This document shows, in pieces, positions 17,839 to 25,950 of a DNA stretch of 64,000 bases. Made by a program: the position numbers and the translations under genes. Position 1 is the stretch's first letter; every line of letters starts with the position of its first letter. The stretch is taken from NCBI GenBank assembly GCA_013697245.1, contig JACCXH010000010.1:96633-160632 (forward strand), in the 5' to 3' direction. Below the pieces are notes generated by a model. The model did no database searches. It saw only the letters and a program-made list of their open reading frames with translations, and was not told where the DNA came from. The stretch comes from Bacteroidota bacterium (lineage in GTDB: Bacteria > Bacteroidota > Bacteroidia > B-17B0 > Aurantibacillaceae).

Positions 17839-19977
17839 ATGAAAAAATTATTACTTACAATAACCTTTATTTATTTCTCGCTTTTATCATTTTCTCAATC
17901 AATAGAATTTGAAAAAGATAATTTTCCCGGCAAAAAAGATGAGATGAAAGTTGCAAGAAAACAGTTGGATATTGGAACTGAATTTTATCTTCAGGGTAGA
18001 AAAGAGTTCGACGATTTTAAAAAATCGTATATGTCAGAACACAGGTATTGCCCTGTAAGCCATTACGATTATCAAAAAGCGGGTTATCAAAATTTTAGAG
18101 ACGGCCTTTCGCCATTATTAACTGCACAGGCTTTTAACCCAAACAATGCCCGTTTAAATTATATGTTGGGTTTTATTTCTTTTATAACCGATCCAACCAC
18201 AGCACAAACATTAAAATATTTTGAAACTGCCTACAAACTTGATCCGCTAGCCGAGCCCGATATGGCCTTTTGGTTAGCTTGGAGCTATCATTTAAATAGT
18301 CGTTGGGACGATGCCATTAAATATTACCAAATCTATCTTCAGGCAGGTAAAAAAAACGCTATGGAAACAGAAGACGTTACCAAAAAAATTGCAGAGTGTA
18401 ATAGTGGTAAAAAATACAGTGCCAATCCTGAACGTGTTTTTGTTGATAACCTTGGGTCGAACATTAACAGCTCTTTCCCGGAATATGGCCCATCTATTTC
18501 TGCCGATGAGGAAACAATCATTTTTACAGCCAGAAGAGATAATTCTACCGGCGCAAAGCGCGATGAAAATGATAATGGTTATTATGAAGACGTTTATTCG
18601 TCAGTAAAACTAAATGGCAAATGGCAGCCATCAAAACAATTAAGTAAAAATGTAAATACCGAAAATCATGATGCAGCAGCAGGTTTATCATCTGATGGAA
18701 GCAAGTTGTATGTTTACAGACATTCCGGTAAAGATGGCGGCGATCTTTATGAAACTGTTTTATTTGGTGCAGATTGGGAGCCACCGGTTCACATGAATAA
18801 ATACATCAACACAAAATACCACGAGTCTAGCGTGAGTTTAAGTTTTGACGGAAAACGTTTGTATTTTGTAAGCGATAAAGAATCTGGTTTGGGTGATAGG
18901 GATATTTATTACAGCGATATGGATGTAAAAGGTGAATGGGGTGTTTCAAAGAACATTGGCCCTGTTGTAAATACAAAGTATGGCGAAGAGGCTGTATTTA
19001 TGCACCCTGACGGAGTAACATTGTTTTTTAGCAGTAAAGGGTTTAACACCATGGGTGGCTACGATATTTTTAAAACAACCTTAACCAATGGTGTTTGGAG
19101 TGCTCCTGAAAATTTAGGATACCCAATTAATGGTCCGGATGATGACGTGTTTTTTGTTGTAAGCGGTAGCGGAAGCCGCGCTTACTTTGCTTCTTCAAAA
19201 ACCGGCGGCTTTGGCGAAAAAGACATTTACAAAATTACTTTTCTTGGCCCCGAAAAACATCCTTTATTAAATACACAAGATCAGTTAATGGCCATGGCTG
19301 CTAACCCGGTAAGTAATTTAAAGGTGGAGAATGCAGTAGAAGTTGCTTCTGCAAAATTAACTATTTTAAAAGGAGTGGTTACTGATGCAAAAACCAATCA
19401 ACCCCTGGAAGCCTCTATTGATCTGATCGATAACGATAAGAATATTGTGTTAGCTACATTTAAATCTAACAGCAGCAGCGGTAAATATTTGGTGACTTTA
19501 CCAAGCGGAAAAAATTATGGTATTGCTGTAAAGCGCGATGGTTATTTATTCCATTCCGAAAATTTTAATATTCCCGATAACGCAGCTTTTCAGGAGTTTA
19601 CAAAAGATGTTGCTTTAAAAAGGATAGAGATAGGAAGCACCATTGTGTTGCGTAATATTTTCTTTGATTTTGATAAGGCCACCATTCGCCCTGAATCTGC
19701 AAACGAATTAGAGCGTTTAATAAAATTATTAAATGATAACCCAACATTAAAAATTGAGTTAGGTAGTCATACAGATAGTAAAGGATCTGATGATTATAAT
19801 ATGAAATTAAGTGATAGCCGCTCTAAATCTGTTGTAGATTATTTAATTGGAAAAGGTATTAGCACAGCGCGTTTGGTAGCAAAAGGTTATGGCGAAACAA
19901 AACCTATTGATACGAATGAGACGGATGACGGTCGCCAGAATAACAGGAGGACAGAGTTTAAGATCTTAGAGAAGTAG
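17839..19977 (+). CDS. PorE-like OmpA-family protein (TPR, PD40 propeller, OmpA)
   Basis: The 712-residue exported protein (signal MKKLLLTITFIYFSLLSFSQ) has four regions in order: TPR-like helices (~60-175), a beta-propeller of PD40/WD40-like blades (~200-470; FPEYGPSISADEETIIFTAR, HESSVSLSFDGKRLYFVSD), a carboxypeptidase-regulatory-like sandwich (~515-600; LKGVVTDAKTNQPLEASI), and an OmpA peptidoglycan-binding end (IFFDFDKATIRPESANEL, GSHTDSKGSDDYN, QNNRRTEFKI). This matches the layout of PorE, the type IX secretion component that links the PorK/N ring to peptidoglycan. Bacteroidota also carry paralogues of this layout with other roles, and no lipobox is obvious, so the PorE role is inferred. 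Confidence 0.8.
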   Translation: MKKLLLTITFIYFSLLSFSQSIEFEKDNFPGKKDEMKVARKQLDIGTEFYLQGRKEFDDFKKSYMSEHRYCPVSHYDYQKAGYQNFRDGLSPLLTAQAFNPNNARLNYMLGFISFITDPTTAQTLKYFETAYKLDPLAEPDMAFWLAWSYHLNSRWDDAIKYYQIYLQAGKKNAMETEDVTKKIAECNSGKKYSANPERVFVDNLGSNINSSFPEYGPSISADEETIIFTARRDNSTGAKRDENDNGYYEDVYSSVKLNGKWQPSKQLSKNVNTENHDAAAGLSSDGSKLYVYRHSGKDGGDLYETVLFGADWEPPVHMNKYINTKYHESSVSLSFDGKRLYFVSDKESGLGDRDIYYSDMDVKGEWGVSKNIGPVVNTKYGEEAVFMHPDGVTLFFSSKGFNTMGGYDIFKTTLTNGVWSAPENLGYPINGPDDDVFFVVSGSGSRAYFASSKTGGFGEKDIYKITFLGPEKHPLLNTQDQLMAMAANPVSNLKVENAVEVASAKLTILKGVVTDAKTNQPLEASIDLIDNDKNIVLATFKSNSSSGKYLVTLPSGKNYGIAVKRDGYLFHSENFNIPDNAAFQEFTKDVALKRIEIGSTIVLRNIFFDFDKATIRPESANELERLIKLLNDNPTLKIELGSHTDSKGSDDYNMKLSDSRSKSVVDYLIGKGISTARLVAKGYGETKPIDTNETDDGRQNNRRTEFKILEK

Positions 19978-20006
19978 TGTTTCTGGTTTGAAGTTTTTGT
20001 TTCTGG

Positions 20007-20840
20007 TTATAAAGCCAGGTGTTTTGATTGTACTTCTTTCCCATAAAACAAAGTAGCCGCTTTGTCAAATGTTTCAGGAAGATCTGTAGTATAAAAGCTA
20101 ACGGTTCCTGACTTACTGCATTTCTCTTCCATTTCAGGGTGACGCTTTAAATATTCTTTTAATCCATTGGCAACAATTGTTCCCTGCGAAAGCAATTGAA
20201 CATTTTTTGGAAGGTTCTTTTTTATTTTATCAATAATAAGCGGGTAATGCGTGCATCCTAAAATAATAGCATCAATGTTTGGTTGCTGTTGCATTAAATT
20301 TACAACATGCTTTTGTATAAAAAAATCGGCGCCTTCATTTTGATACTCGTTATTTTCTATTAACGGAACCCACATTGGGCAAGCCTCCTGATACACTTTT
20401 AACTTTGGAAAAAATTTTTCTATTTCTACCAAATAAGAACCTGAACTAACGGTTCCTGCTGTGCCTAACACACCAACGTGGCCCGTTTTACTGTAATTGC
20501 CAATAATTTCGGTGGTTGGTCTAATAACACCAAGCACTCTTTTTGAAACATCGATCTTTGGAAGATCTTTTTGTTGAATCGTCCGTAAAGCCTTTGCTGA
20601 TGCCGTATTACAAGCCAGTACAACCAACTCGCAACCCATAGCAAACAAATGATTAACGCATTCTAAAGTGTACTCATAAACCGTTTCGTAACTGCGCGAA
20701 CCATAAGGCGCCCGGGCATTATCGCCCAAATATAAATAATCGTATTGCGGCATTTCTTTTACGATCTCTTTTAAAACGGTTAAACCGCCAAAGCCACTAT
20801 CAAAAACGCCAATTGGTTTATATGAATTCTTTTGGTCCAT
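20007..20840 (-). CDS. murI: glutamate racemase
   Basis: Cytoplasmic, cofactor-independent enzyme that makes D-glutamate for peptidoglycan. The 277 residues carry both catalytic cysteine motifs, VLACNTASAKAL and ILGCTHYPLI, and the N-terminal GVFDSGFGGLTVLKEI with its aspartate. The position beside the porG gene is familiar in Bacteroidota envelope clusters. A TAGATTTG -7-like element lies 13 bases upstream of the start (20853-20860, reverse strand). Convergent with the PorE-like gene, 29 bases apart. Confidence 0.96.
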   Translation of the reverse strand: MDQKNSYKPIGVFDSGFGGLTVLKEIVKEMPQYDYLYLGDNARAPYGSRSYETVYEYTLECVNHLFAMGCELVVLACNTASAKALRTIQQKDLPKIDVSKRVLGVIRPTTEIIGNYSKTGHVGVLGTAGTVSSGSYLVEIEKFFPKLKVYQEACPMWVPLIENNEYQNEGADFFIQKHVVNLMQQQPNIDAIILGCTHYPLIIDKIKKNLPKNVQLLSQGTIVANGLKEYLKRHPEMEEKCSKSGTVSFYTTDLPETFDKAATLFYGKEVQSKHLAL

Positions 20841-20932
20841 TTATAAGCAACGCAAATCTAAGCAAAGATTAGCGAATTGTATGTTTTTCATCAAAAACAT
20901 CATTTTTTAACAAAAAATCAGTTATTTTTGCC

Positions 20933-20940
20933 TCAAAAAG
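20933..20940 (+). promoter_or_regulatory. -7 promoter element (TATTTTTG) for porG
   Basis: This exact TAnnTTTG match lies upstream of the PorG gene. Transcription would start near 20947 and leave a leader of about 108 bases before the preferred TTG start. No clear -33 box. Confidence 0.4.
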
Positions 20941-21054
20941 CTAAAAAATTGATAAAAATAGCCTTTGTCATTAAAAACTAAAAGGCCGAAAAGTTGCTGT
21001 TTTTTAAACCAAAATCACAATAAATCTGTTATTTCAGCGTTATATACTTTCAAT

Positions 21055-21792
21055 TTGAAGAAATTTCTGCCATATTTTTTGTGCTTATGCATTTTAAGCA
21101 GTTTTGGTCAAACCCGGAAACGTAATTTTCGCCAACGCGAAATTGGGATCTTTGGTGGCGCTTCTTATTACATTGGCGACCTTAATCCGCGGGGACATTT
21201 CTCAATGTCAAAACCTGCAGCAGGTATCTTTTTCCGTTATAGCACACATTACCGTTATGCTTTTCGTTTTGGTTTTAATTATGGCAATATTGCCGGCAAC
21301 GATGCAAAAAGTAAAGAGCTTGATCAATTAGAAAGAAATATTAGTTTTAAATCTCCTGTTTACGATCTGCACGCCATAGCGGAATTTAATTTTGTAGATT
21401 ACCGTATTGGTAACGAGAAACACCGTTTTACCATGTTTATTTTTGCGGGTATTGGCGCTTATCATTTTAACCCGCAAAGCAGCATTGCCAGCAGCAGCGT
21501 ACCTTCATCAACCAATTTACATAATGGGGTTGTTACAAAACATTATTCCAGGTACCAGGTTAACATACCTTATGGTATTGGTTTTAAATGGCACCTTACA
21601 GATATTTTTGGTTTAGGCATTGAATGGAGTCCGCGTAAACTTTTTACAGATTATCTAGATGATGTAAGCTCAGAATATGGTGATGGCAGTATGCGTGGCA
21701 ACCCCCGTACTAAAGATTGGTATTTCTTTTATGGTATGACCTTAACTATGCGTTTGCCAAACTTAAACAAACCTTGCTTTCAAAATAATTAG
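21055..21792 (+). CDS. porG: type IX secretion outer-membrane protein PorG-like
   Basis: The reading frame is open further upstream, but only a TTG at 21055 gives a clean signal peptide (KKFLPYFLCLCILSSFGQ) and a normal 245-residue length. The mature protein begins REIGIFGGASYYIGDLNP, the typical opening of the PorG/DUF6089 outer-membrane beta-barrel family, and alternating strands such as YAFRFGFNYGNIAGNDA follow. In type IX secretion PorG is the outer-membrane partner of the PorK/N ring. The gene shares the window with a PorE-like protein but not an operon. It ends at a strong bidirectional terminator. Confidence 0.8.
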   Translation: MKKFLPYFLCLCILSSFGQTRKRNFRQREIGIFGGASYYIGDLNPRGHFSMSKPAAGIFFRYSTHYRYAFRFGFNYGNIAGNDAKSKELDQLERNISFKSPVYDLHAIAEFNFVDYRIGNEKHRFTMFIFAGIGAYHFNPQSSIASSSVPSSTNLHNGVVTKHYSRYQVNIPYGIGFKWHLTDIFGLGIEWSPRKLFTDYLDDVSSEYGDGSMRGNPRTKDWYFFYGMTLTMRLPNLNKPCFQNN

Positions 21793-21811
21793 TTCTGTTT
21801 AAATAAAAACA

Positions 21812-21848
21812 AAAAAGCCGTTTCAAGATCATTTGAAACGGCTTTTTA
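21812..21848. terminator. bidirectional terminator between porG and sdhB
   Basis: A 15-base stem (AAAAAGCCGTTTCAA / TTGAAACGGCTTTTT) around a 6-base loop lies between the two convergent genes, with A-run and T-run on opposite sides, so it can serve both strands. Confidence 0.9.
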
Positions 21849-21861
21849 AATTTATAAACTC

Positions 21862-22629
21862 TTACGCCTTGTTTTGTGTAAAGCTTGCGCCCAGATACTC
21901 ACGGTTCATGCGCGCTATATTCTCCAATGAAATACTTTTCGGGCACTCTGCTTCGCAGGCGCCGGTATTCGTGCAATTACCAAACCCTTCTTCATCCATT
22001 TGTTTTACCATGTTTAATACACGGTCTTGTTTTTCAACTTTACCCTGTGGTAATAAAGATAGCTGAGAAACTTTTGCGCTTACAAATAACATTGCACTTG
22101 AATTTTTACAAGCTGCAACGCAAGCACCACAACCAATACAAGCCGCTGCATCAAAAGCAGTATCAGCATCGTCTTTAGGAATTAAAATATTGTTAGCGTC
22201 TTTTGCATTACCCGTATTAACAGAAACGAAACCACCGGCAGACATAATTCTGTCGAATGAAGAACGATCAACTGCAAGATCTTTAATTACAGGAAACGCA
22301 GCGCTTCTCCATGGCTCAACAACAATAGTGTCGCCATTTTTAAAACTGCGCATGTGTAACTGGCAAGTAGTAACTCCGCCTTTTGGTCCGTGCGGACGGC
22401 CATTAATGTACATACTGCACATACCACAAATACCTTCGCGGCAATCATGATCAAACGCTATTGGCTCTTTACCACTACTTATTAATTGTTCGTTAACTAC
22501 ATCAAACATTTCTAAAAAGCTCATGTCTGGCGAAATGCCTTTTGCATCATAAGTTTCAAAACGTCCCTTACTGTCTTTGTTTTTTTGTTTCCACACTTTT
22601 AGTGTGAGGTTCATATTTCCGTGTTCCAT
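21862..22629 (-). CDS. sdhB: succinate dehydrogenase/fumarate reductase iron-sulfur subunit
   Basis: Iron-sulfur subunit of respiratory complex II, carrying electrons from the flavoprotein to the membrane quinone site. The 255 residues hold the [2Fe-2S] cysteines ([12 protein letters not shown]), and then the [4Fe-4S]/[3Fe-4S] clusters ([15 protein letters not shown] and [15 protein letters not shown]). It should directly follow sdhA, but a four-helix-bundle gene and flanking repeats lie between them (22631-23072). The operon is transcribed sdhC-sdhA-sdhB on this strand. Confidence 0.95.
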   Translation of the reverse strand: MEHGNMNLTLKVWKQKNKDSKGRFETYDAKGISPDMSFLEMFDVVNEQLISSGKEPIAFDHDCREGICGMCSMYINGRPHGPKGGVTTCQLHMRSFKNGDTIVVEPWRSAAFPVIKDLAVDRSSFDRIMSAGGFVSVNTGNAKDANNILIPKDDADTAFDAAACIGCGACVAACKNSSAMLFVSAKVSQLSLLPQGKVEKQDRVLNMVKQMDEEGFGNCTNTGACEAECPKSISLENIARMNREYLGASFTQNKA

Positions 22630-22630
22630 A

Positions 22631-23072
22631 TAGTTAATAGGGAATAGCGATTAGGCTATGCCGCTTTTATTAGTGTAATTTTTTGTTGAACGCTTTTAAT
22701 TAATCCTTGAAGAATTTTTCCTATTTCCTCAATTTTTTTATTTACTTCTATAAATTCTTTTTCGTTAATGTAATTTAGGTTTTTAGAAATTAAAATCATT
22801 GCTTCAACTTCCATTAAAGAACCTCTTGAAACTCTTAAAAATTGCAGATAATTTTTTGATAGTTCTCTTCCCCAACCCTCTGCAATGTTTGATGGAATTG
22901 AGATGACTGCACGATTAAGTTGACTTACAATTCCAAATCTTTCATCAGCAGGAAAAGTTTTAGTTAATGCATATATTTCTGTAACCAATTGAATGGATTT
23001 TTGCCAAACAATTAAATCTTTATATGTAGTAATTTTTCCTTCCATTTCTAATCCCTATTAACTATTCGCTAA
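22631..23072. mobile_element. four-helix-bundle cassette between inverted heptad arrays, inside sdhCAB
   Basis: The segment between sdhA and sdhB holds one small gene bounded by matching arrays in inverted orientation. Left (22631-22655): units ATAGTTA, ATAGGGA, ATAGCGA, TTAG. Right, read on the reverse strand (23072-23048): TTAGCGA, ATAGTTA, ATAGGGA, TTAG. The core TAGTTAATAGGGA is a perfect 13-base inverted repeat (22631-22643 and 23052-23064). sdhCAB is normally contiguous, so this looks like an inserted unit. No transposase is present, so any movement would need outside help. Confidence 0.65.
22656..23045 (-). CDS. four-helix bundle protein (23S rRNA-IVP family)
   Basis: The 129-residue protein begins MEGKITTYKDLIVWQKSIQL and contains FGIVSQLNRAVISIPSNIAE followed by GWGR, the classic signature of the four-helix-bundle family first found in 23S rRNA intervening sequences and related to the Avd protein of diversity-generating retroelements. 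It forms a helical pentamer in solved members; the biological role is unclear. These genes are multi-copy and scattered in Bacteroidota genomes. Here it interrupts the sdh operon in the same orientation and should be co-transcribed with sdhA and sdhB. No reverse transcriptase is nearby. Confidence 0.93.
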   Translation of the reverse strand: MEGKITTYKDLIVWQKSIQLVTEIYALTKTFPADERFGIVSQLNRAVISIPSNIAEGWGRELSKNYLQFLRVSRGSLMEVEAMILISKNLNYINEKEFIEVNKKIEEIGKILQGLIKSVQQKITLIKAA

Positions 23073-23079
23073 TAACAAA

Positions 23080-25068
23080 TTACGCATAGTTCCTCTGAGC
23101 CAACTTAATATTCTCAAATTTCAATTCTTCTTTATGTAATTCAAAGTTGCTTTCTCCTTTGTATTCCCAAGCGGAGACAAAAGCAAAATTATCGTCATCG
23201 CGTAAAGCTTCGCCCTCTGGGGTTTGGTATTCTTCTCTAAAATGACCGCCACAACTTTCGTTTCGGTTTAAAGCATCTACGCACATCAGTTCACCTAGTT
23301 CGATAAAATCGGCAACCCGTCCTGCTTTTTCTAATTCTGCGTTTAGTTCGTTATTAGTTCCAGGTACCCTGACGTCGCTCCAAAATTCTGCCTTTAGCTT
23401 CTGAATTTCAGCAATTGCCCAAGTTAAACCTTCTTTGTCCCTCGACATTCCACATTTTTCCCACATAATTTTCCCTAAGCGTTTATGGAAATTATCAACC
23501 GACTTGGTTCCTTTAATTGCAAATAATTTATCAATACGCGCTTGCACTTCTGCCTCTGCTTTTACAAAAGCTTCATTATCGGTTGGTATAGATTTAGTGC
23601 GGATTTCTTCGCTTAAATAATCGCCGATCGTATAAGGAATAACAAAATAACCATCGGCTAAACCTTGCATTAATGCAGATGCTCCCAAACGGTTAGCGCC
23701 GTGATCGGAGAAATTTGCTTCGCCCAAAGCATACAATCCCGGAACCGTTGTCATTAAATTATAATCTACCCAAAGGCCTCCCATTGTATAGTGAACGGCA
23801 GGATAAATACGCATTGGCATTTCATAAGGATCTTCATCGGTAATTTGTTTGTACATATCAAACAGGTTACCATATTTCTCTTTCACTACATCTTTTCCTA
23901 ATGCGCGAATTTCTTCTTTACTCGGATTGTGTAAATTTTTCTTGTTCGCTTCTATCTGACCATAACGCATCATGTTGGCTTCAAAATCAAGATACACAGC
24001 CATTTTAGAAGTTCCCACTCCGTAACCTGCATCACAACGCTCTTTGGCGGCACGGCTTGCAACGTCGCGCGGCACTAAGTTACCAAAGGCAGGATAACGT
24101 CTTTCCAAATAATAATCTCTTTCCTCTTCAGGAATATCTTTTGCTTTGCGTTTATCATCTTTTTGTTTTGGCACCCAGATCCTTCCATCATTACGTAATG
24201 ATTCTGACATCAATGTCAACTTAGATTGATGATCGCCTGAAACAGGAATACAGGTTGGATGAATTTGTGTGTAACAAGGATTTCCAAAGAATGCGCCTTT
24301 TTTATGTGCTTTCCACGCAGCTGTGACATTACAACCCATGGCGTTGGTAGATAAATAAAACACGTTACCATAACCACCGGTGCATAATAATACTGCGTGA
24401 CCAAAATGTCTTTCCAGTTTTCCGGTAACAAGGTCGCGGGCAATAATGCCTCGGGCTTTACCATCAATGGTAACAACATCCATCATTTCGCGACGCGCTA
24501 ATAATTTAACCGCGCCCATGCCAACCTGGCGTTGTAGCGCGCTATAAGCTCCTAATAATAATTGCTGGCCCGTTTGTCCTGCAGCGTAAAATGTACGTTG
24601 TACCTGTGTTCCACCAAAACTGCGGTTACTTAAAGTTCCGCCGTATTCGCGGGCAAACGGTACGCCTTGTGCAACACACTGATCAATAATATTTCCTGAA
24701 ACCTCAGCTAAGCGATGAACATTGGCTTCGCGGGCACGATAATCTCCTCCTTTAATAGTATCATAAAATAAACGGTAAACACTGTCGCCATCATTTTGAT
24801 AATTTTTTGCGGCATTAACACCACCCTGTGCAGCAATAGAGTGCGCACGACGTGGCGAATCCTGGAAGCAAAATACTTTTACTTTGTACCCCATTTCGGC
24901 TAAAGAAGCTGCGGCCGAAGAGCCTGCAAGGCCTGAGCCTACAACAATAACTTCTAAGCTACGTTTGTTGGCAGGATTAACCAGATGAACAGTTGAACGG
25001 TATTTTGTCCATTTATTCTCTAAGATACCTTCAGGAATTTTTGCATTTAATTTTGATGAAGAAGCCAT
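23080..25068 (-). CDS. sdhA: succinate dehydrogenase/fumarate reductase flavoprotein subunit
   Basis: Catalytic FAD subunit of complex II, oxidising succinate to fumarate in the citric acid cycle. Its 662 residues contain the dinucleotide-binding [20 protein letters not shown], the FAD-attachment region [14 protein letters not shown], the active-site region [10 protein letters not shown] and [14 protein letters not shown], and [16 protein letters not shown]. The length and sequence match the large Bacteroidota/epsilonproteobacterial-type flavoprotein. sdhC lies 31 bases upstream. Downstream, the four-helix-bundle cassette separates it from sdhB. Confidence 0.96.
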   Translation of the reverse strand: MASSSKLNAKIPEGILENKWTKYRSTVHLVNPANKRSLEVIVVGSGLAGSSAAASLAEMGYKVKVFCFQDSPRRAHSIAAQGGVNAAKNYQNDGDSVYRLFYDTIKGGDYRAREANVHRLAEVSGNIIDQCVAQGVPFAREYGGTLSNRSFGGTQVQRTFYAAGQTGQQLLLGAYSALQRQVGMGAVKLLARREMMDVVTIDGKARGIIARDLVTGKLERHFGHAVLLCTGGYGNVFYLSTNAMGCNVTAAWKAHKKGAFFGNPCYTQIHPTCIPVSGDHQSKLTLMSESLRNDGRIWVPKQKDDKRKAKDIPEEERDYYLERRYPAFGNLVPRDVASRAAKERCDAGYGVGTSKMAVYLDFEANMMRYGQIEANKKNLHNPSKEEIRALGKDVVKEKYGNLFDMYKQITDEDPYEMPMRIYPAVHYTMGGLWVDYNLMTTVPGLYALGEANFSDHGANRLGASALMQGLADGYFVIPYTIGDYLSEEIRTKSIPTDNEAFVKAEAEVQARIDKLFAIKGTKSVDNFHKRLGKIMWEKCGMSRDKEGLTWAIAEIQKLKAEFWSDVRVPGTNNELNAELEKAGRVADFIELGELMCVDALNRNESCGGHFREEYQTPEGEALRDDDNFAFVSAWEYKGESNFELHKEELKFENIKLAQRNYA

Positions 25069-25099
25069 AGTATTGTATTTACAATTTTTTAATTGACAC

Positions 25100-25768
25100 T
25101 TATTTTATAATTCCTAAAAACATCGTAACAGGCATTGCTGCAAATAAAGTGCAAACAATTATTGAGAACCATATACCTGTTTTTTTAATGAGCGGCGTGT
25201 ATTTTTTATGATTTAACCCTAAGGATTGAAATGCAGATTGAAAACCGTGTAACAAGTGATATAACAAACTAATTACGCCTACTAAATAAATTGCAACAAA
25301 ATACCATTTCGCAAATACCAGTTTCATGCTTGCAAACGTATTGTGCTCTTCATGGCTAAACACTGCTATTTTTGTTGGTACCCAAAAGTTGCCTAAATGC
25401 ACAACAAGGAATAATAAAAGCAAAGATCCTAAAACGCCCATAGAGCGCGAGTACCAGCTGCTATTAGCGCCGCCGTTAACTACTTCGTATGGCGTTGGAC
25501 GCGCTTTACGGTTCTCTAACGTTAAAAGTAACGCTTGAAAGATATGTAACAACAGGCCGGCGAATAAACCTATTTCTAATATCCTTATAACAGGGTTATG
25601 CGCCATGAAGTCAGCGCCCGCATTAAAACTTGCGCCGCCATCGTTAAAGAAAATAAAGCTGTTTAAACTTACATGTATCACTAAAAATGAAATAAGGAAT
25701 AAACCTGTTAGTCCCATTAAAAATTTTTTCCCGATAGAGGAAGATAAAAATCCTGTTTTTTTACTCAT
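25100..25768 (-). CDS. sdhC: succinate dehydrogenase cytochrome b subunit
   Basis: Membrane anchor of complex II with haem b and the quinone site. I chose [19 protein letters not shown] as the start (222 residues), typical of the family; an in-frame codon 54 bases upstream would add a poor extension. Five hydrophobic helices are visible, with candidate haem-ligand histidines in [32 protein letters not shown] and [15 protein letters not shown]. This single-subunit five-helix anchor is the type that pairs with the large SdhA seen downstream. A well-formed promoter lies 34 bases upstream. Confidence 0.93.
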   Translation of the reverse strand: MSKKTGFLSSSIGKKFLMGLTGLFLISFLVIHVSLNSFIFFNDGGASFNAGADFMAHNPVIRILEIGLFAGLLLHIFQALLLTLENRKARPTPYEVVNGGANSSWYSRSMGVLGSLLLLFLVVHLGNFWVPTKIAVFSHEEHNTFASMKLVFAKWYFVAIYLVGVISLLYHLLHGFQSAFQSLGLNHKKYTPLIKKTGIWFSIIVCTLFAAMPVTMFLGIIK

Positions 25769-25801
25769 AATGGTATAAAATAAATACTTGAAATTGTGTG
25801 T

Positions 25802-25832
25802 CAAAGGTATTAAGCAAAACACTCAGAATCAA
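25802..25832 (-). promoter_or_regulatory. sdhCAB promoter (TTG-N20-TAnnTTTG)
   Basis: On the reverse strand, TACCTTTG (25809-25802) is preceded at exactly 20 bases by TTG (25832-25830), the -33/-7 pair of Bacteroidota housekeeping promoters. Transcription would start about 25796, leaving a short leader before sdhC. Confidence 0.65.
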
Positions 25833-25950
25833 GTTTTAAAGTAAATGTTTTTAACTTTTATAGAATCGTGGCGGCGGCCAAGTTGTTCATTAGTAGTGTT
25901 AAGGCATAAAAACCCTTATTTAGACTTGTTTTAAATATGCTCTTTTGCAA

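Noticed and set aside
19978..20008. 11-base direct repeat TGTTTCTGGTT after the PorE-like gene
   Set aside because: Only two short copies at a 20-base period, no hairpin and no associated gene; too little to interpret.
22656..23045. Four-helix-bundle protein as Avd of a diversity-generating retroelement
   Set aside because: There is no reverse transcriptase, template repeat or variable repeat nearby; only the fold family matches.
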